Numbered from the stretch's first letter, positions 17,222 through 26,719 are shown. The stretch: DNA of 35,364 nucleotides from Rhodothermales bacterium (GCA_012267425.1 JAAXGO010000075.1:1-35364); one strand, 5' to 3'. The notes: generated by a model not told the origin, from the sequence alone. Translations and numbers: made by a program.

Positions 17222-18193
17222 TCACTGGTTATGGCAGTGGACAACTCGCTTGGAATCTCCATCCCATCGCCATTCAGCCGAGCCACCGCACAGATGGATG
17301 CCCCCAAGCCATCGTCGTACTCCCCGCAGTGCTATGGCGTCGCGGTCACCGGAAACTACGTCCGCGCCATCCGGCGACAGAGTCAGCGTGGCTTTTGGAA
17401 AGTCGCCGTGAATCTGGAGCAGTGGATGCGTGCCTCCCGCTAGATCCCGGAGTGCAGCCCAGAAAGACCAGTCGCCCACGAACGGCGCTTCTTCCTGCGC
17501 CTCGTGCGCTATGAAAAGCTGCGCAGAATCCGTAACACCGGAGGCAATCCCGACCAGCGCATGATGTTCAGTTCGCCCGAGGCCGTTGAAGGTAGAAGGT
17601 AACTGCTCCAAGTGTCTGACGAGGGCGGCTCCGAGAAACGGGAGCGGAGTTGTGTTTCCAGCGATCAGGCGCTCTACCCTTCGCGGATCCGCATCACGAA
17701 ACGCTGCCCACGCTTCGCGTGCAAGACGCAACATCCCTTCGGTAATCCGTTCGCGTCGGTCGTACAGGGGCAGAATCTGTTCTGGCGTCAAGTCGCCGAG
17801 ACCACGAAAATCACTTACATCCGGATGATTGCCGATACAGATCATAGACAGCGATGCGCCACGTACATGATTCCGTGCTAAGTAGTCGAGTATCTGCAAG
17901 ATTTGTAGCTGGTCGTACAGGTCGTGTTCGAACCAGAGTAGCATGCCGTCGTAGCGGCCCCAATTTCGCAGCGTCGTGTTGCGGTGAAAGAACGAGGTTC
18001 GCAATTCGTCGAGTGTACCCCAGCCACGCGCAGCCAGGTAGCGAGCTCGCAATTCGCTTAATTCGTCCAGCTGCGGTCCCGCAGGTACAGGGCCTTCGTG
18101 CAGTACGTCGCGCCACGGCAAAATTGTGCCGCCGAAGCCGGCTTCCCTGAGTAATTGGGCAGCTGAGTCGCCGTTGGTTACGTGCAACGTCAT
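17222..18193 (-). CDS. DUF1835-domain protein
   Basis: A conserved protein of unknown function of about 323 residues. The ATG at 18193 gives MTLHVTNGDSAAQLLREAGF, the usual opening of DUF1835. The diagnostic PWRDVLHEGPVPAG follows. Further on are GMLLWFEHDLYDQLQ and ICIGNHPDVSDFRGLGDL, then a C-terminal region with a winged-helix-like end. A start at 18223 would add ten residues with no support. The family is often found alone or beside sigma factors; no partner is evident here. Confidence 0.88.
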   Translation of the reverse strand: MTLHVTNGDSAAQLLREAGFGGTILPWRDVLHEGPVPAGPQLDELSELRARYLAARGWGTLDELRTSFFHRNTTLRNWGRYDGMLLWFEHDLYDQLQILQILDYLARNHVRGASLSMICIGNHPDVSDFRGLGDLTPEQILPLYDRRERITEGMLRLAREAWAAFRDADPRRVERLIAGNTTPLPFLGAALVRHLEQLPSTFNGLGRTEHHALVGIASGVTDSAQLFIAHEAQEEAPFVGDWSFWAALRDLAGGTHPLLQIHGDFPKATLTLSPDGADVVSGDRDAIALRGVRRWLGGIHLCGGSAEWRWDGDSKRVVHCHNQ

Positions 18194-18295
18194 GCACTTT
18201 CTTCGATCGGTCGTGGATTCCACCCGAGAACAGTGACGGTGTGCGGACGTGTCGTCAGGCAGTCTTCGAATGCAGCACGTCCAGCCTTGTCGCTG

Positions 18296-18604
18296 CTACA
18301 TGTTTCGGATTTCCGCAACTTCGATTTTGCCCATTTTGAGGAATGGACACCGGTGGGCGATGGCAAGCGCTTCGTTCATGTCATCGGCAGCTACGATGGA
18401 GTATCCCGTCAGGCGATCCTCTCCAGCAGGTTTGGTCTTACCGCCGGCTTCCACGATGGTTGACGGGCCGAGGGGCGTGCCCGGATGTACGACCGCGTCA
18501 CCAAGATCGGCTAGCCACTTTTGCCATCTCGCTTGGGCCCTGCGCCCTTCTTCCGGGCTGGGGGGCTGTCGCCCACCGAGATAGGCGATAATGAAATCCG
18601 GCAT
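18296..18604 (-). CDS. YCII-related domain protein
   Basis: A 102-residue YciI-like protein, a ferredoxin-like fold found alone or fused to regulators. The chosen ATG at 18604 begins MPDFIIAYLGGRQPPSPEEG; then come WQKWLADLGDAVVHPGTPLG and LTGYSIVAADDMNEALAIAHRCPFL. The open frame extends to 18724 but that part is not family-like. YCII proteins often accompany ECF sigma factors, which are absent here. It is divergent from the SRPBCC gene at 18837. Confidence 0.85.
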   Translation of the reverse strand: MPDFIIAYLGGRQPPSPEEGRRAQARWQKWLADLGDAVVHPGTPLGPSTIVEAGGKTKPAGEDRLTGYSIVAADDMNEALAIAHRCPFLKMGKIEVAEIRNM

Positions 18605-18836
18605 TACGTCACAGATCTTTTGAGGTGTGGAAACGCAGTCCAGCCTCGGCTCGAGAATGACCGTTGTTCGTTCGACGTGCCCGCCGTGCCTCGAACAATG
18701 CAGATCGACATGCCAGCTGAGCACCCTGCGAACATCGGCAACAGCTCGAATTGCTGCGAGTTTCCCAACGATCGCCGCATCTTTTTCGGAAGCTTCGCGT
18801 CAGAAAAAAAGCCACACCAACCTTTCTCGGGAGACC

Positions 18837-19268
18837 ATGCCTAACATCAGGTTCGACTTCACCGTGCGGGCTCAGCCCGAGCTGGTATTCGACGCCCTCA
18901 GCACACCCCGGGGCCTGTCGGCTTGGTGGACGCTCGAAGCGGCAGGCGAGGCCAAAGCGGGCAACGAAATGTTCTTGGGCTTTGGCCCCGGCTACGACTG
19001 GCGTGCCGAAGTGTCGGAATACGCACCCGGAGAAACGATCGAGTGGATCGTTACGGATGCGGACGAGGATTGGAACGGAACACGCCTGCGTATCCACCTG
19101 GAGCGCCAGGGCAGCGAAACGCTCGTACAATTCGAGCACTCGGGATGGGCGAAGAACTCAGCGCACTTTCGCACGTCGGCGTTCTGCTGGGCGATGTATT
19201 TCCGCCTGCTCAGACGGTATGTAGAGGCGGGCGAGGTTGTGCCCTATGCGGAGCGTCAATTCGCCTGA
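18837..19268 (+). CDS. SRPBCC/AHSA1-domain protein
   Basis: A 143-residue START-like domain protein. The ATG at 18837 follows GGGAG, a good ribosome site, and starts MPNIRFDFTVRAQPELVFDALST; the open frame upstream is not family-like. GLSAWWTLEAAGEAKAGNEM and FEHSGWAKNSAHFRTSAFCW are typical of the Aha1-like group. Its last 13 bases overlap the end of lexA on the other strand. It is divergent from the YCII gene, so stress co-expression is possible but not shown. Confidence 0.85.
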   Translation: MPNIRFDFTVRAQPELVFDALSTPRGLSAWWTLEAAGEAKAGNEMFLGFGPGYDWRAEVSEYAPGETIEWIVTDADEDWNGTRLRIHLERQGSETLVQFEHSGWAKNSAHFRTSAFCWAMYFRLLRRYVEAGEVVPYAERQFA

Positions 19269-19951
19269 ATCGGGGGAGCGCTGTTGTAGTATGACGTCAG
19301 CGGTCGCCCAAGGCGGCGCTGCGGTGGCCGTGGTCTGGCTTTATGGAGGCCCGTCCTGTTGACGTGTCCTACGTAGCGTCCGAGTACGCGTACTTCCTCA
19401 AAGACGTCCGGCTCGATGTGGATGTCTTCGTACTCCGGGTTGGCTGGTTCCAGACGCAAGCCGTTTTGGTCCATGAAAATGCGCTTGAGCGACGTTTCGC
19501 CGTCATACAGCACGGCACCGATGCCTCCGTTGGGGATGTCGTCGTCAATGAGTAGTACGTAATCCCCGTCCTTTATATCTGCGCCTCGCATCGACTGTCC
19601 GGCAACGCGCAAGGCGAAAATGCGATGCAAGTTCGGAAACAGCATCTCGAGTGTAATAGAACCGAGATTAGCCTCGACAGCTTCCTGTAGCTGCCCGGCA
19701 GCAATCACGCCACGGATCGGAATGCCACGCGACCTCGGCGCCTTTACCTTAAGATGATACCCGTCGGCATCGTACCTGAGATAGTTCTTTTTCCGCAGTG
19801 CCTGCAGATTCTGCGTCACGGAATTCGGCGACCGGTAGCCGAATTCAGCGACGATCTCGCGGTACGTTGGCCAAATGTGGTGTTCCTTGACGTATTGCCT
19901 CAGGAATTCCAGGAATGCAAGCTGTTTGGTGGTGAGTGAGCGGCGGCCCAT
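19256..19951 (-). CDS. lexA: LexA SOS repressor
   Basis: A 231-residue SOS-response repressor with self-cleavage. Residues 1-65 form the winged-helix operator-binding domain (LTTKQLAFLEFLRQYV, then PTYREIVAEFGYRSPNSVTQNLQAL). The cleavage site Ala85-Gly86 sits in GVIAAGQ. Catalytic Ser120 (VAGQSM) and Lys156 (TSLKRIF) are present, so it should be cleavable. A tail of about 27 residues past the usual end (from about 205) is Pro/Arg-rich and unusual. The start at 19951 has a strong ribosome site, AAGGAGG. Two AT-rich inverted repeats upstream could be self-regulatory operators. The adjacent 20046-20977 genes run in the same direction. Confidence 0.96.
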   Translation of the reverse strand: MGRRSLTTKQLAFLEFLRQYVKEHHIWPTYREIVAEFGYRSPNSVTQNLQALRKKNYLRYDADGYHLKVKAPRSRGIPIRGVIAAGQLQEAVEANLGSITLEMLFPNLHRIFALRVAGQSMRGADIKDGDYVLLIDDDIPNGGIGAVLYDGETSLKRIFMDQNGLRLEPANPEYEDIHIEPDVFEEVRVLGRYVGHVNRTGLHKARPRPPQRRLGRPLTSYYNSAPPIQAN

Positions 19952-19974
19952 GGCGATCCTCCTTGAAGTGATGA

Positions 19975-20004
19975 TATATACGATATATAGTATACATAAT
20001 ATAC
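19975..20004. promoter_or_regulatory. Two candidate LexA operators upstream of lexA
   Basis: Two back-to-back inverted repeats lie 24-53 bases upstream of the lexA start: TATAT-ACGAT-ATATA (19975-19989) and GTATA-CATAA-TATAC (19990-20004). Each has 5-bp arms and a 5-base spacer. Their position suits autorepression. The sequence does not match the E. coli box, so the assignment rests on symmetry and position only. Confidence 0.55.
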
Positions 20005-20045
20005 AAATGCAAGATTAACATAAAATAAACCTTGCCTGAATCTTG

Positions 20046-20549
20046 TCACGACTCTTGCTCCTGTCCAAGGGTTTCAGCTCCACCTATCGGTACGTCTTCC
20101 GAAATACCGAATCGCTGCGAAAGCAGCCCGACGGCCAGAAGCTGCAGGTCCCAGGCAGTGTCAAGAACAGTGCGTATACGATCCTTGTGTTGCCCTTCAA
20201 GGGGTGCCTCTACGGCTATAGTGAGGGCGTCTTGGCCGTGTGCAGCGTAAGACACGTCGAGCCCATGCAAGAGCTGCGTATGCCGGCCCTTCCGCAGGTC
20301 TGCAAGATCCGATGGGTCCGCATGTGACGTTATGGTGACTTCGGCGCGGAAACGGTCCCCTTCAAGCACGAGAAGTCCCTGCAGGTGCGGATGGGCGGAA
20401 GCCGGGCAGGATACGGTGACTCGCCCGCCGACTTCGAGCGTCTCACACAAGGCATTCCAGACGGATTCTCCGTGGTAACGCCACGATGCGGGTGACTGGG
20501 ACCAGGGCATCTGACCAAAGTCGATGCTCAATTCGCGAGAAGCAGGCAT
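20046..20549 (-). CDS. Conserved-looking protein of unknown function
   Basis: A soluble protein of about 167 residues of no family I recognise. The ATG at 20549 lies 5 bases after the stop of the upstream VOC gene, which favours this start over the frame running back to 20618. Visible features: a Trp-containing start (MPWSQSPASWRYHGESVW), a Pro/His-rich turn SCPASAHPHLQGLLVLEGD, and alternating strands that suggest a small beta-rich fold. There is no signal peptide or membrane helix. It lies between VOC (upstream) and lexA (downstream, about 94 bases), all on one strand. Confidence 0.65.
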   Translation of the reverse strand: MPASRELSIDFGQMPWSQSPASWRYHGESVWNALCETLEVGGRVTVSCPASAHPHLQGLLVLEGDRFRAEVTITSHADPSDLADLRKGRHTQLLHGLDVSYAAHGQDALTIAVEAPLEGQHKDRIRTVLDTAWDLQLLAVGLLSQRFGISEDVPIGGAETLGQEQES

Positions 20550-20554
20550 GTGAC

Positions 20555-20977
20555 TCAGCGTGTGGGTTTGTCGAAAAACTGGTCGATAAGGATCGCGTTG
20601 CCGTCCGGGTCCAGACACATGACACTGCCTGGGCCCGTCGGGTTCTCGGCCTCGTCCACGGACATTGTTAGCTCGATGCCCTCGCCTTGCAGGTGATTCT
20701 GAATGGCACGGACGTCCGCAAATTCTTCTACTCGAAGTGCCTCCAACAGCGGTCCCGGCCTTTGCTCCACATTGGACAAGCCGGGGTTGAAGGTGAGGAT
20801 GTTGCCTTCAAACATACCGTGGAACAGGCCGATGACTGTCGTGCCGCTACGGAGGATGAGGTAGCCCTGCCCACCTCCGGAGGCCACGAAGCCGAGTTTC
20901 TCGTAGAAGGTGCGGCTCTTTTCGAGGTCACGCACCGACAGGCTGATCGAGAATGCGCCGAGGTCGAGTGTTTTCAT
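20555..20977 (-). CDS. VOC-family (glyoxalase-like) protein
   Basis: A 140-residue single-module vicinal-oxygen-chelate protein. The ATG at 20977 gives [30 protein letters not shown], with AGGT upstream; the frame extends to 21061 without family pattern. [20 protein letters not shown] forms the central strands and [17 protein letters not shown] the last strand, carrying the usual DPDGN turn. It is followed after 5 bases by an unknown gene, so they are probably co-transcribed. Ligand unknown. Confidence 0.88.
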   Translation of the reverse strand: MKTLDLGAFSISLSVRDLEKSRTFYEKLGFVASGGGQGYLILRSGTTVIGLFHGMFEGNILTFNPGLSNVEQRPGPLLEALRVEEFADVRAIQNHLQGEGIELTMSVDEAENPTGPGSVMCLDPDGNAILIDQFFDKPTR

Positions 20978-21057
20978 AGGTAGAGACCTGATTGGAGGAC
21001 TTTTCGAGAGAGCCCGCATAAGACGCGGAAACCTCCAACAGTTTCCCTTTGGTGGGA

Positions 21058-21883
21058 TCACCCGTGCCAGGACGCACGCAGGCGCTGCCGTACTTTGCGG
21101 CTGCCCGACCGCATAAGCCGCCTGTAGTAAGCGTTGCTAGGATCGTCGGGGTAGTGGAGGGATGAACCTGCTTTAATCAATACGTCTACGATGTCTAGGT
21201 ATGCACGCTGGCGCTTCGCCGCTCCACCCGAATGGTGAGAGCCGTGGACGGCCCATCCAAGCGGAGAGCTTCCGTGTACGCGCTCAAACACGTCGAGCGG
21301 AGTGCCACGATCGATCAAAAGGCGCACATTGGCAGGCTGTCCGAACCAGGCGGCCTGGTGCAAGGGCGTTCCGTCATCAAGTCCAGGTGCCACAAGATCA
21401 GCTCCCGCGTCGACGAGCATTCGAACCGCGTCGATGTTATTTCGACCCGCCATGTCGGCAAGGAGACGGTCTTCTTCAGGATTGCCCGTTTTTGCACAAT
21501 CCGGATGCTCTGCCAGTATTGCCCTGGCTTTGCCGAGGTCTTCTGCGCTCAGCGCCATCGCAAGTCGGTCTGCGGGCACACTGGAGCAGTTCGCACCGCG
21601 GCATCGCAGCAGGTCACATACTTCAGTGAATCCACGCCGCGCGGCATGGACGTATGCGGTCTTGCCATACCCCGTACGGGCGTCAATATCTGCACCGAAG
21701 TCCAACAAGATGGGCAACGGCAGTCAGCCGTCGGCGGCGGGTAGCTACGTGGAGCGGGGGTTCGGCAGACGGCCCCCGGGGAGCATTCGGGTCTGCGCCA
21801 CGCCGGAGCATAGCTCGAAGACGGCGATCGCCGAATCGGCCGTACCCCGTGTCCAGGAACTGGTGAAGACTAACTCGTGACAT
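21058..21883 (-). pseudogene. Ankyrin-repeat protein gene with one frameshift
   Basis: From the ATG at 21883 the frame reads ankyrin-like sequence (LRAMLRRGADPNAPRG, PPLHVATRRRRLTAV) and then fails at a stop near 21683. The shifted frame from about 21720 continues PILLDFGADIDARTGYGKTAYVHAA, then further repeats with DGTPLHQAAWFGQPANVRLLIDRG and LDIVDVLIKAGSSL, and stops at 21058. The junction lies between 21690 and 21724, where one surplus base explains the break. Full length would be about 274 residues. It is either a recently broken gene or a sequencing error; the repeats remain intact on both sides. Its target is unknown. Confidence 0.8.
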
Positions 21884-22040
21884 CCTGCGTGTCGTTGTGG
21901 AGAGATTTGTGGCGTGAGGGCGCCATTTGTAGCCCGCTCGTTTGAGGAAACAACGCCCAATGAGGGTCCGTGCTCTGAAGGCATGTATCGCTAGACATCT
22001 GTAGTTTTGCGAGAGGCCTATCAGAGCCGATTAAGGAAGA

Positions 22041-22460
22041 ATGGCAGAGCTCAAGACGAAGAAAACAACGGCAAGTGTGGACGAATTCATTGCCACAGTC
22101 GAAGACGCAAAAAAGCGCGCGGACTGCGAGAGGATTATGGCCATGATGGCGGAGGTAACCAGCGATGAACCGTCTATGTGGGGCAGTAGCATTGTGGGCT
22201 TCGGGTCGTATCACTATAGGTACGCTTCCGGGCGAGAGGGCACGTGGTTCCTCACAGGCTTTTCGCCGCGCAAGCGGAATCTAACCCTGTACATAATGTC
22301 GGGCTTCGCCGCGGTTGAGGACCTGTTGCCACGACTTGGGAAATATTCGACCGGAAAATCCTGTCTGTACGTCACGCGTCTAATGGACGTGGATTTTTCC
22401 GTTCTGCGCGCGGTGGTCGAAGTCTCGGTCAAGCACCTGAGGGACACATACTCCGAGTAA
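22041..22460 (+). CDS. DUF1801 (YdhG-like) protein
   Basis: A 139-residue protein with the DUF1801 fold. The start follows a good ribosome site (TAAGGAAGA, then ATG). Family parts: TTASVDEFIATVEDAKKRADC, MWGSSIVGFGSYHYRY, TGFSPRKRNLTLYIMSGF, and YSTGKSCLYVTRLMDVDFSVL. It stops exactly one base before the stop of the convergent Lhr gene, leaving no space between the two. Function is unknown; relatives accompany stress and signalling genes. Confidence 0.9.
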   Translation: MAELKTKKTTASVDEFIATVEDAKKRADCERIMAMMAEVTSDEPSMWGSSIVGFGSYHYRYASGREGTWFLTGFSPRKRNLTLYIMSGFAAVEDLLPRLGKYSTGKSCLYVTRLMDVDFSVLRAVVEVSVKHLRDTYSE

Positions 22461-25400
22461 TCACGACGCGTTCGGTACTTTGCGCGGACTGCGCCTTCCC
22501 GTTCGAGCGGAGTCTCTGCGCACTGCCTTGGTCTGAGGCTGCATGAGAAGCGCTCGTTTCAGTTCGTGCGATTTATATTTGTCTGAGAACATCCGGATTT
22601 CGCCGCCGACAAGCGCGGCAACCGGCACGCCCGAGCGGTACACGATCCGGTTCGATGCAATGGCCGGGATGCGTCTGCCCGGACTCAGGATGCCCGCCAG
22701 GTTCAGTGGGTCCGTCCCGCTGATGCCAGATGGTTCTGCTGCGATCGAGGGGTCTTTCCGAACACGCCTGAGTAGCCCGACGGCGTCCGGCAGCGCGAAT
22801 TGCTCTCCCGGAAAACCAGCCACGAATCGTCCGCCTCGCATCTCTCCACGGGCTTCCAGGCGCCAGAATACGCGAACCAGATCACGCCAGCTTGGCATGC
22901 TGTGCTCCCGTGTCAAAAGCCGCCGGAATACCACACCGTACCGCAGCAGGAGAGTCCGAGCCATATTTTCGGCATGCTCTTCGGCCTCGGGCTCCGAATG
23001 GTCTACGATTGACCATCTTCCGGCCGCTTCCATTCCGTACGGGACCTGTCGCCTGTGTCTCGGCCTGCTGTTTTTTCGGCGGCGCTCATCCGATGGTGTA
23101 AGCAAAACGCGCAGACCAGCGAATCCGTCCGCGGTTACGAATCCTCGCCCGACCAGCTCGCCCAAAGCAGCTTCTACCTGCGTGGGAAGGAGTTCGCTAA
23201 CATGCACGATAGTGGGCATGAAGGAAGCACCGCGCACTTCCAGGACGTCGAGGACCCGTCTCGCAGCACTGGAAAGCGATCCTTCGGTCGGTGAGCGCCG
23301 AAAAGTCACTTCATCTTCTGCAAAGAAGAGAGCGATAGGCGTCGACCGGATTGGCGCCGGTGACTCACCGTTGGTCTGCGGCGTCGCGCGCCCCCAAACG
23401 ACACGTCCGGTGTAGCACAGGGTATCCAACATTGCCGGATCGTAGTCGCCGATGCGTAGGGGTAGAACGTCCGTTTCCCACGCGGAGGCCTGCACAGCAT
23501 ACCCACCCATCTGCTGGATGACTCCGGAAAGCGCAGTAAGACCCCGTCCGCGAAAACCGTTTGCGGCTTTTTGCCAGGCAAACAGGAATCGCGTAAAGTC
23601 TGCCGCAGACACCGGTTCGACGGCTGCGCGCAGTTTGCGTAGCGTCAGCCGATGCATGCGTGCCAGAAGCCGCCTGTTGCACCAGGTGCCGTTGGCCATG
23701 CGAAGTACTTCGCCGCCAGCTTCAAGCCGAAGCAATGCGTCACGTGCCAGTGCCTCGTCAATTCCCAAAAAGCGCGCGACGTCTTCCTGTGCCATTGGGC
23801 CACCAGTGTCAAGCACACCTCGCACAAAGCCGGTCGCGGCATCCTCCCGAGAGACGGATTCAAACATCGGGTCGAGCGCAGGATCACACGTCAGGTCCCA
23901 GAGTGCCAGTCCTTCGTGAAGTCGCTCGGTAGGCAGCCAGAAAATCAAGCCGGAATCTTTAACGGCACCGCGCGTTGCGCGACCGGTTGCCACAAGCGTC
24001 CGAAACATTGCTTCCCATCCTGCACACTCCTTCACGCATCCTGTTGATAACATCAGATCGTGCAGCTGGTCGGGATCGTCCGGCTTTGGCCGCACCTCTT
24101 CGATGACATGGTCGATGGCGCGTCTATCGAGGATGTTGTCTGACGTAGGCTCGAAGGCCCGCCGTCTATACGCGGCCTGCGAGCGACGCTCCTCGAGAGG
24201 CGCATCGTCCAGGAAGGCATACGGGCTTGCCGTGAGGATTTCGTGGGCGAGGGGAGACGGTTCAGTCGCGTCACATTCTACGCATCGAATGGAACCTATC
24301 CGGATGCGTCCCAGGACTGCGTTGAGCTGCGGCTGATCCATTGCCAGCGTCAGGCAGTCGGCGAGAGTCTGCTGCACGAGTGGGTGCTCCGGTACGTCCC
24401 TTTCTCCGACGATGTTTTCAAGACATGCTGCAGCGTCCGGAAAGACAGCCACGAGAATGTCTTCGGCCTGCATCCGCTGGATGGGAGGAGGAACCTTGCG
24501 TCCGCCCCTTTGCCGAGGCACGGCGAGCGATATGTTGAGATTCCAGCGCCATCTTGTCTGGAACATGGGCGCATCCAGGACGGCCTGCGTCAAAGTGGCA
24601 CGCAGTGAATCCGGCGACAGGTAGTCGAATACGTCGGCAAGCGGAAACGAATGTTGCGGGCCAAGAGACAACAGGACTGCATTTTCGGTAGCGGCGGCCT
24701 GGAGCTCAAAATTGAATGTTCGGCAGAACTTCTTGCGCAGAGCGAGTCCCCAGGCGCGGTTGACCCGTGCACCGAAGGGAGCATGTACGATAAGTTGCAT
24801 CCCGCCCGACGCATCGAAAAAGCGTTCGGCAACGATCGTGCGCTGCGTTGGAATTACGCCGAGTAGGTGGCGCGAAGCGCACAGGTATTCCGCCAGCTGT
24901 ACTGCGGCTGCAGGCGAAAAACGACCAAGCCAGGCACGCGCCGTCTCACGGCTTTCCAAGTGCGCTTCTGCATCCTCTCTCAGCCGTGACACGGCTGCCG
25001 ACAGTTCATCGCTGCGCGACGGAGCCTCGCCGAACCAGAACGGGATCGTCGGCGGTGCACCCTGCGCATCCCTCACGCGTACGGTCCCCGATTCAATGCG
25101 CTGAATCTGCCACGCGGCGTTTCCGAGCTGGAAGATGTCTCCAGAGATGCTCTCGACCGCAAAGTCTTCGTCCACGGTGCCGACGAATGTCTGCTGCGGC
25201 TCGACAATTACGCGGTAATCGGCCGAGTCCGGGATAGCTCCGCCGGAGGTAAGCGCTGTGAGGCGGGCACCCTTGCGGCCTTTGATCCGGCCGTTGACGG
25301 CATCGTGGTAGAGCAGTGCGCCTCGCCGCCCGCGATCGGTGACGAAACCGCGTGACAGCATGCCAACGAGGTCGTCCAGGATGCTTCTCGTCAGGTTGCG

Positions 25401-26708
25401 ATACGGGTATGCGCGCCGACATAGCAAGGTCAATCCGTCAAGCGACCATTCCTCAGCCGATGCCTCAGCTACGATCTGCTGTGAGAGGACATCGAGCGGC
25501 ATGTTGAGCGGGCGCACGTGCTCCAGTTCACCGCGGTCCAGGGCGTCGAGGAGGGCGCAACATTCCAGGAGATCGTCACGCGTAATCGGAAACAATCGAC
25601 CCTTCGAAATACCGTCCACCTGATGGCCTGCTCTACCGATTCGCTGGACGAACGTGGCGATCGAACGCGGTGACCCGATCTGGCACACGAGATCGACTGA
25701 TCCGATGTCTATGCCGAGTTCGAGGGAGGCCGTTGCAACCAATATCTTGAGGCTTCCATCTCTGAGAGCCTTTTCTGCGGCCTGTCTCTTACTCTGTGCA
25801 AGACTTCCGTGGTGCGCGGCCACCGACTCGTCACCCAGTCTTTCGGCGAGGTGTCGAGCTAGGCGCTCGGCCATACGGCGCGCGTTGACGAATACGAGGG
25901 TGGTTCCGTGATCAGCGGCAAGAAGAGCGATGCGGTCATAGATTTCGTCCCATACTTCGTGAGGCATCACGGCATCGAGGGGAGACGACGGCAGTTCCAA
26001 TGCAAGGTCCATTTTCCGCCGGTACCCGAGGTCCACGATGGTGCACGGATCGGGTCCGGCAAGAAACCGCGCCACGCATTCAACCGGCCGCTGCGTCGCC
26101 GACAGCCCGATGCGTTGCAGGCGGCGGCCGGTCACGTGATCGAGCCGTTCGAGACTCAGTGCCAGATGGGAACCACGCCGCGATGGGAGTACGGCGTGGA
26201 TTTCGTCGACGATGACGCACCGTGCCGTACGCAGCATATTGCGACTGCGTTCGGCCGTAAGCAGCAGGTACAACGACTCTGGAGTAGTGACGAGAATGTG
26301 CGGAGGCTTCCGCGTCATGGCCGCCCGCCGGGACGAGGGGGTGTCACCTGTCCGTATGGCTGTCGTGACGGGTGGCGGAGTGAGACCGTCGTTAAGCGCC
26401 CCTTGCCGAATTCCCGCTAGTGGCACAGCCAGGTTGAGATGGATGTCGGTGCTGAGTGCCTTTAGTGGCGACACGTACACGACGACCGTCTCGTCGGGCA
26501 GTACTCCTTCGGCTAAGCCGCGCGAGTACAGTTCGTCGAGTGCCACCAAAAATGCTGCCAGCGTCTTGCCGGAGCCAGTCGGGGCGGCAATGAGGGTGTG
26601 CGCGCCGCTGCGGATGGCTGGCCATCCCCGTTTCTGTGCTTCGGTAGGTGCACTGAATGCGGATTCGAACCAGCGCGCGACGACGGGATGGAAAGCTTTT
26701 GATTCCAT
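22461..26708 (-). CDS. lhr: Lhr-type DEAD/DEAH DNA helicase, full length
   Basis: A 1415-residue superfamily-2 helicase of the Lhr group, known to act in DNA repair and R-loop or branched-DNA unwinding. Motifs: APTGSGKT at 42-49, TTPES at 141-145, DEIH at 168-171, SAT at 203-205 and QRIGRAGH at 355-362. A winged-helix and Lhr-core region with DNA-binding modules follows, and the long C-terminal part (about 850 to 1400) corresponds to the Lhr C-terminal domain that in bacterial homologues associates with uracil-DNA glycosylase activity. Length is in the normal range for full-length bacterial Lhr. The radical SAM gene upstream ends 11 bases before it, so the two form an operon. Confidence 0.94.
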   Translation of the reverse strand: MESKAFHPVVARWFESAFSAPTEAQKRGWPAIRSGAHTLIAAPTGSGKTLAAFLVALDELYSRGLAEGVLPDETVVVYVSPLKALSTDIHLNLAVPLAGIRQGALNDGLTPPPVTTAIRTGDTPSSRRAAMTRKPPHILVTTPESLYLLLTAERSRNMLRTARCVIVDEIHAVLPSRRGSHLALSLERLDHVTGRRLQRIGLSATQRPVECVARFLAGPDPCTIVDLGYRRKMDLALELPSSPLDAVMPHEVWDEIYDRIALLAADHGTTLVFVNARRMAERLARHLAERLGDESVAAHHGSLAQSKRQAAEKALRDGSLKILVATASLELGIDIGSVDLVCQIGSPRSIATFVQRIGRAGHQVDGISKGRLFPITRDDLLECCALLDALDRGELEHVRPLNMPLDVLSQQIVAEASAEEWSLDGLTLLCRRAYPYRNLTRSILDDLVGMLSRGFVTDRGRRGALLYHDAVNGRIKGRKGARLTALTSGGAIPDSADYRVIVEPQQTFVGTVDEDFAVESISGDIFQLGNAAWQIQRIESGTVRVRDAQGAPPTIPFWFGEAPSRSDELSAAVSRLREDAEAHLESRETARAWLGRFSPAAAVQLAEYLCASRHLLGVIPTQRTIVAERFFDASGGMQLIVHAPFGARVNRAWGLALRKKFCRTFNFELQAAATENAVLLSLGPQHSFPLADVFDYLSPDSLRATLTQAVLDAPMFQTRWRWNLNISLAVPRQRGGRKVPPPIQRMQAEDILVAVFPDAAACLENIVGERDVPEHPLVQQTLADCLTLAMDQPQLNAVLGRIRIGSIRCVECDATEPSPLAHEILTASPYAFLDDAPLEERRSQAAYRRRAFEPTSDNILDRRAIDHVIEEVRPKPDDPDQLHDLMLSTGCVKECAGWEAMFRTLVATGRATRGAVKDSGLIFWLPTERLHEGLALWDLTCDPALDPMFESVSREDAATGFVRGVLDTGGPMAQEDVARFLGIDEALARDALLRLEAGGEVLRMANGTWCNRRLLARMHRLTLRKLRAAVEPVSAADFTRFLFAWQKAANGFRGRGLTALSGVIQQMGGYAVQASAWETDVLPLRIGDYDPAMLDTLCYTGRVVWGRATPQTNGESPAPIRSTPIALFFAEDEVTFRRSPTEGSLSSAARRVLDVLEVRGASFMPTIVHVSELLPTQVEAALGELVGRGFVTADGFAGLRVLLTPSDERRRKNSRPRHRRQVPYGMEAAGRWSIVDHSEPEAEEHAENMARTLLLRYGVVFRRLLTREHSMPSWRDLVRVFWRLEARGEMRGGRFVAGFPGEQFALPDAVGLLRRVRKDPSIAAEPSGISGTDPLNLAGILSPGRRIPAIASNRIVYRSGVPVAALVGGEIRMFSDKYKSHELKRALLMQPQTKAVRRDSARTGRRSPRKVPNAS

Positions 26709-26719
26709 GGTGCTGCCGC

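Noticed and set aside
22458-22463. Zero-gap convergence of the DUF1801 and Lhr genes
   Set aside because: The stops abut directly, which is compact but ordinary; no shared terminator could be seen.
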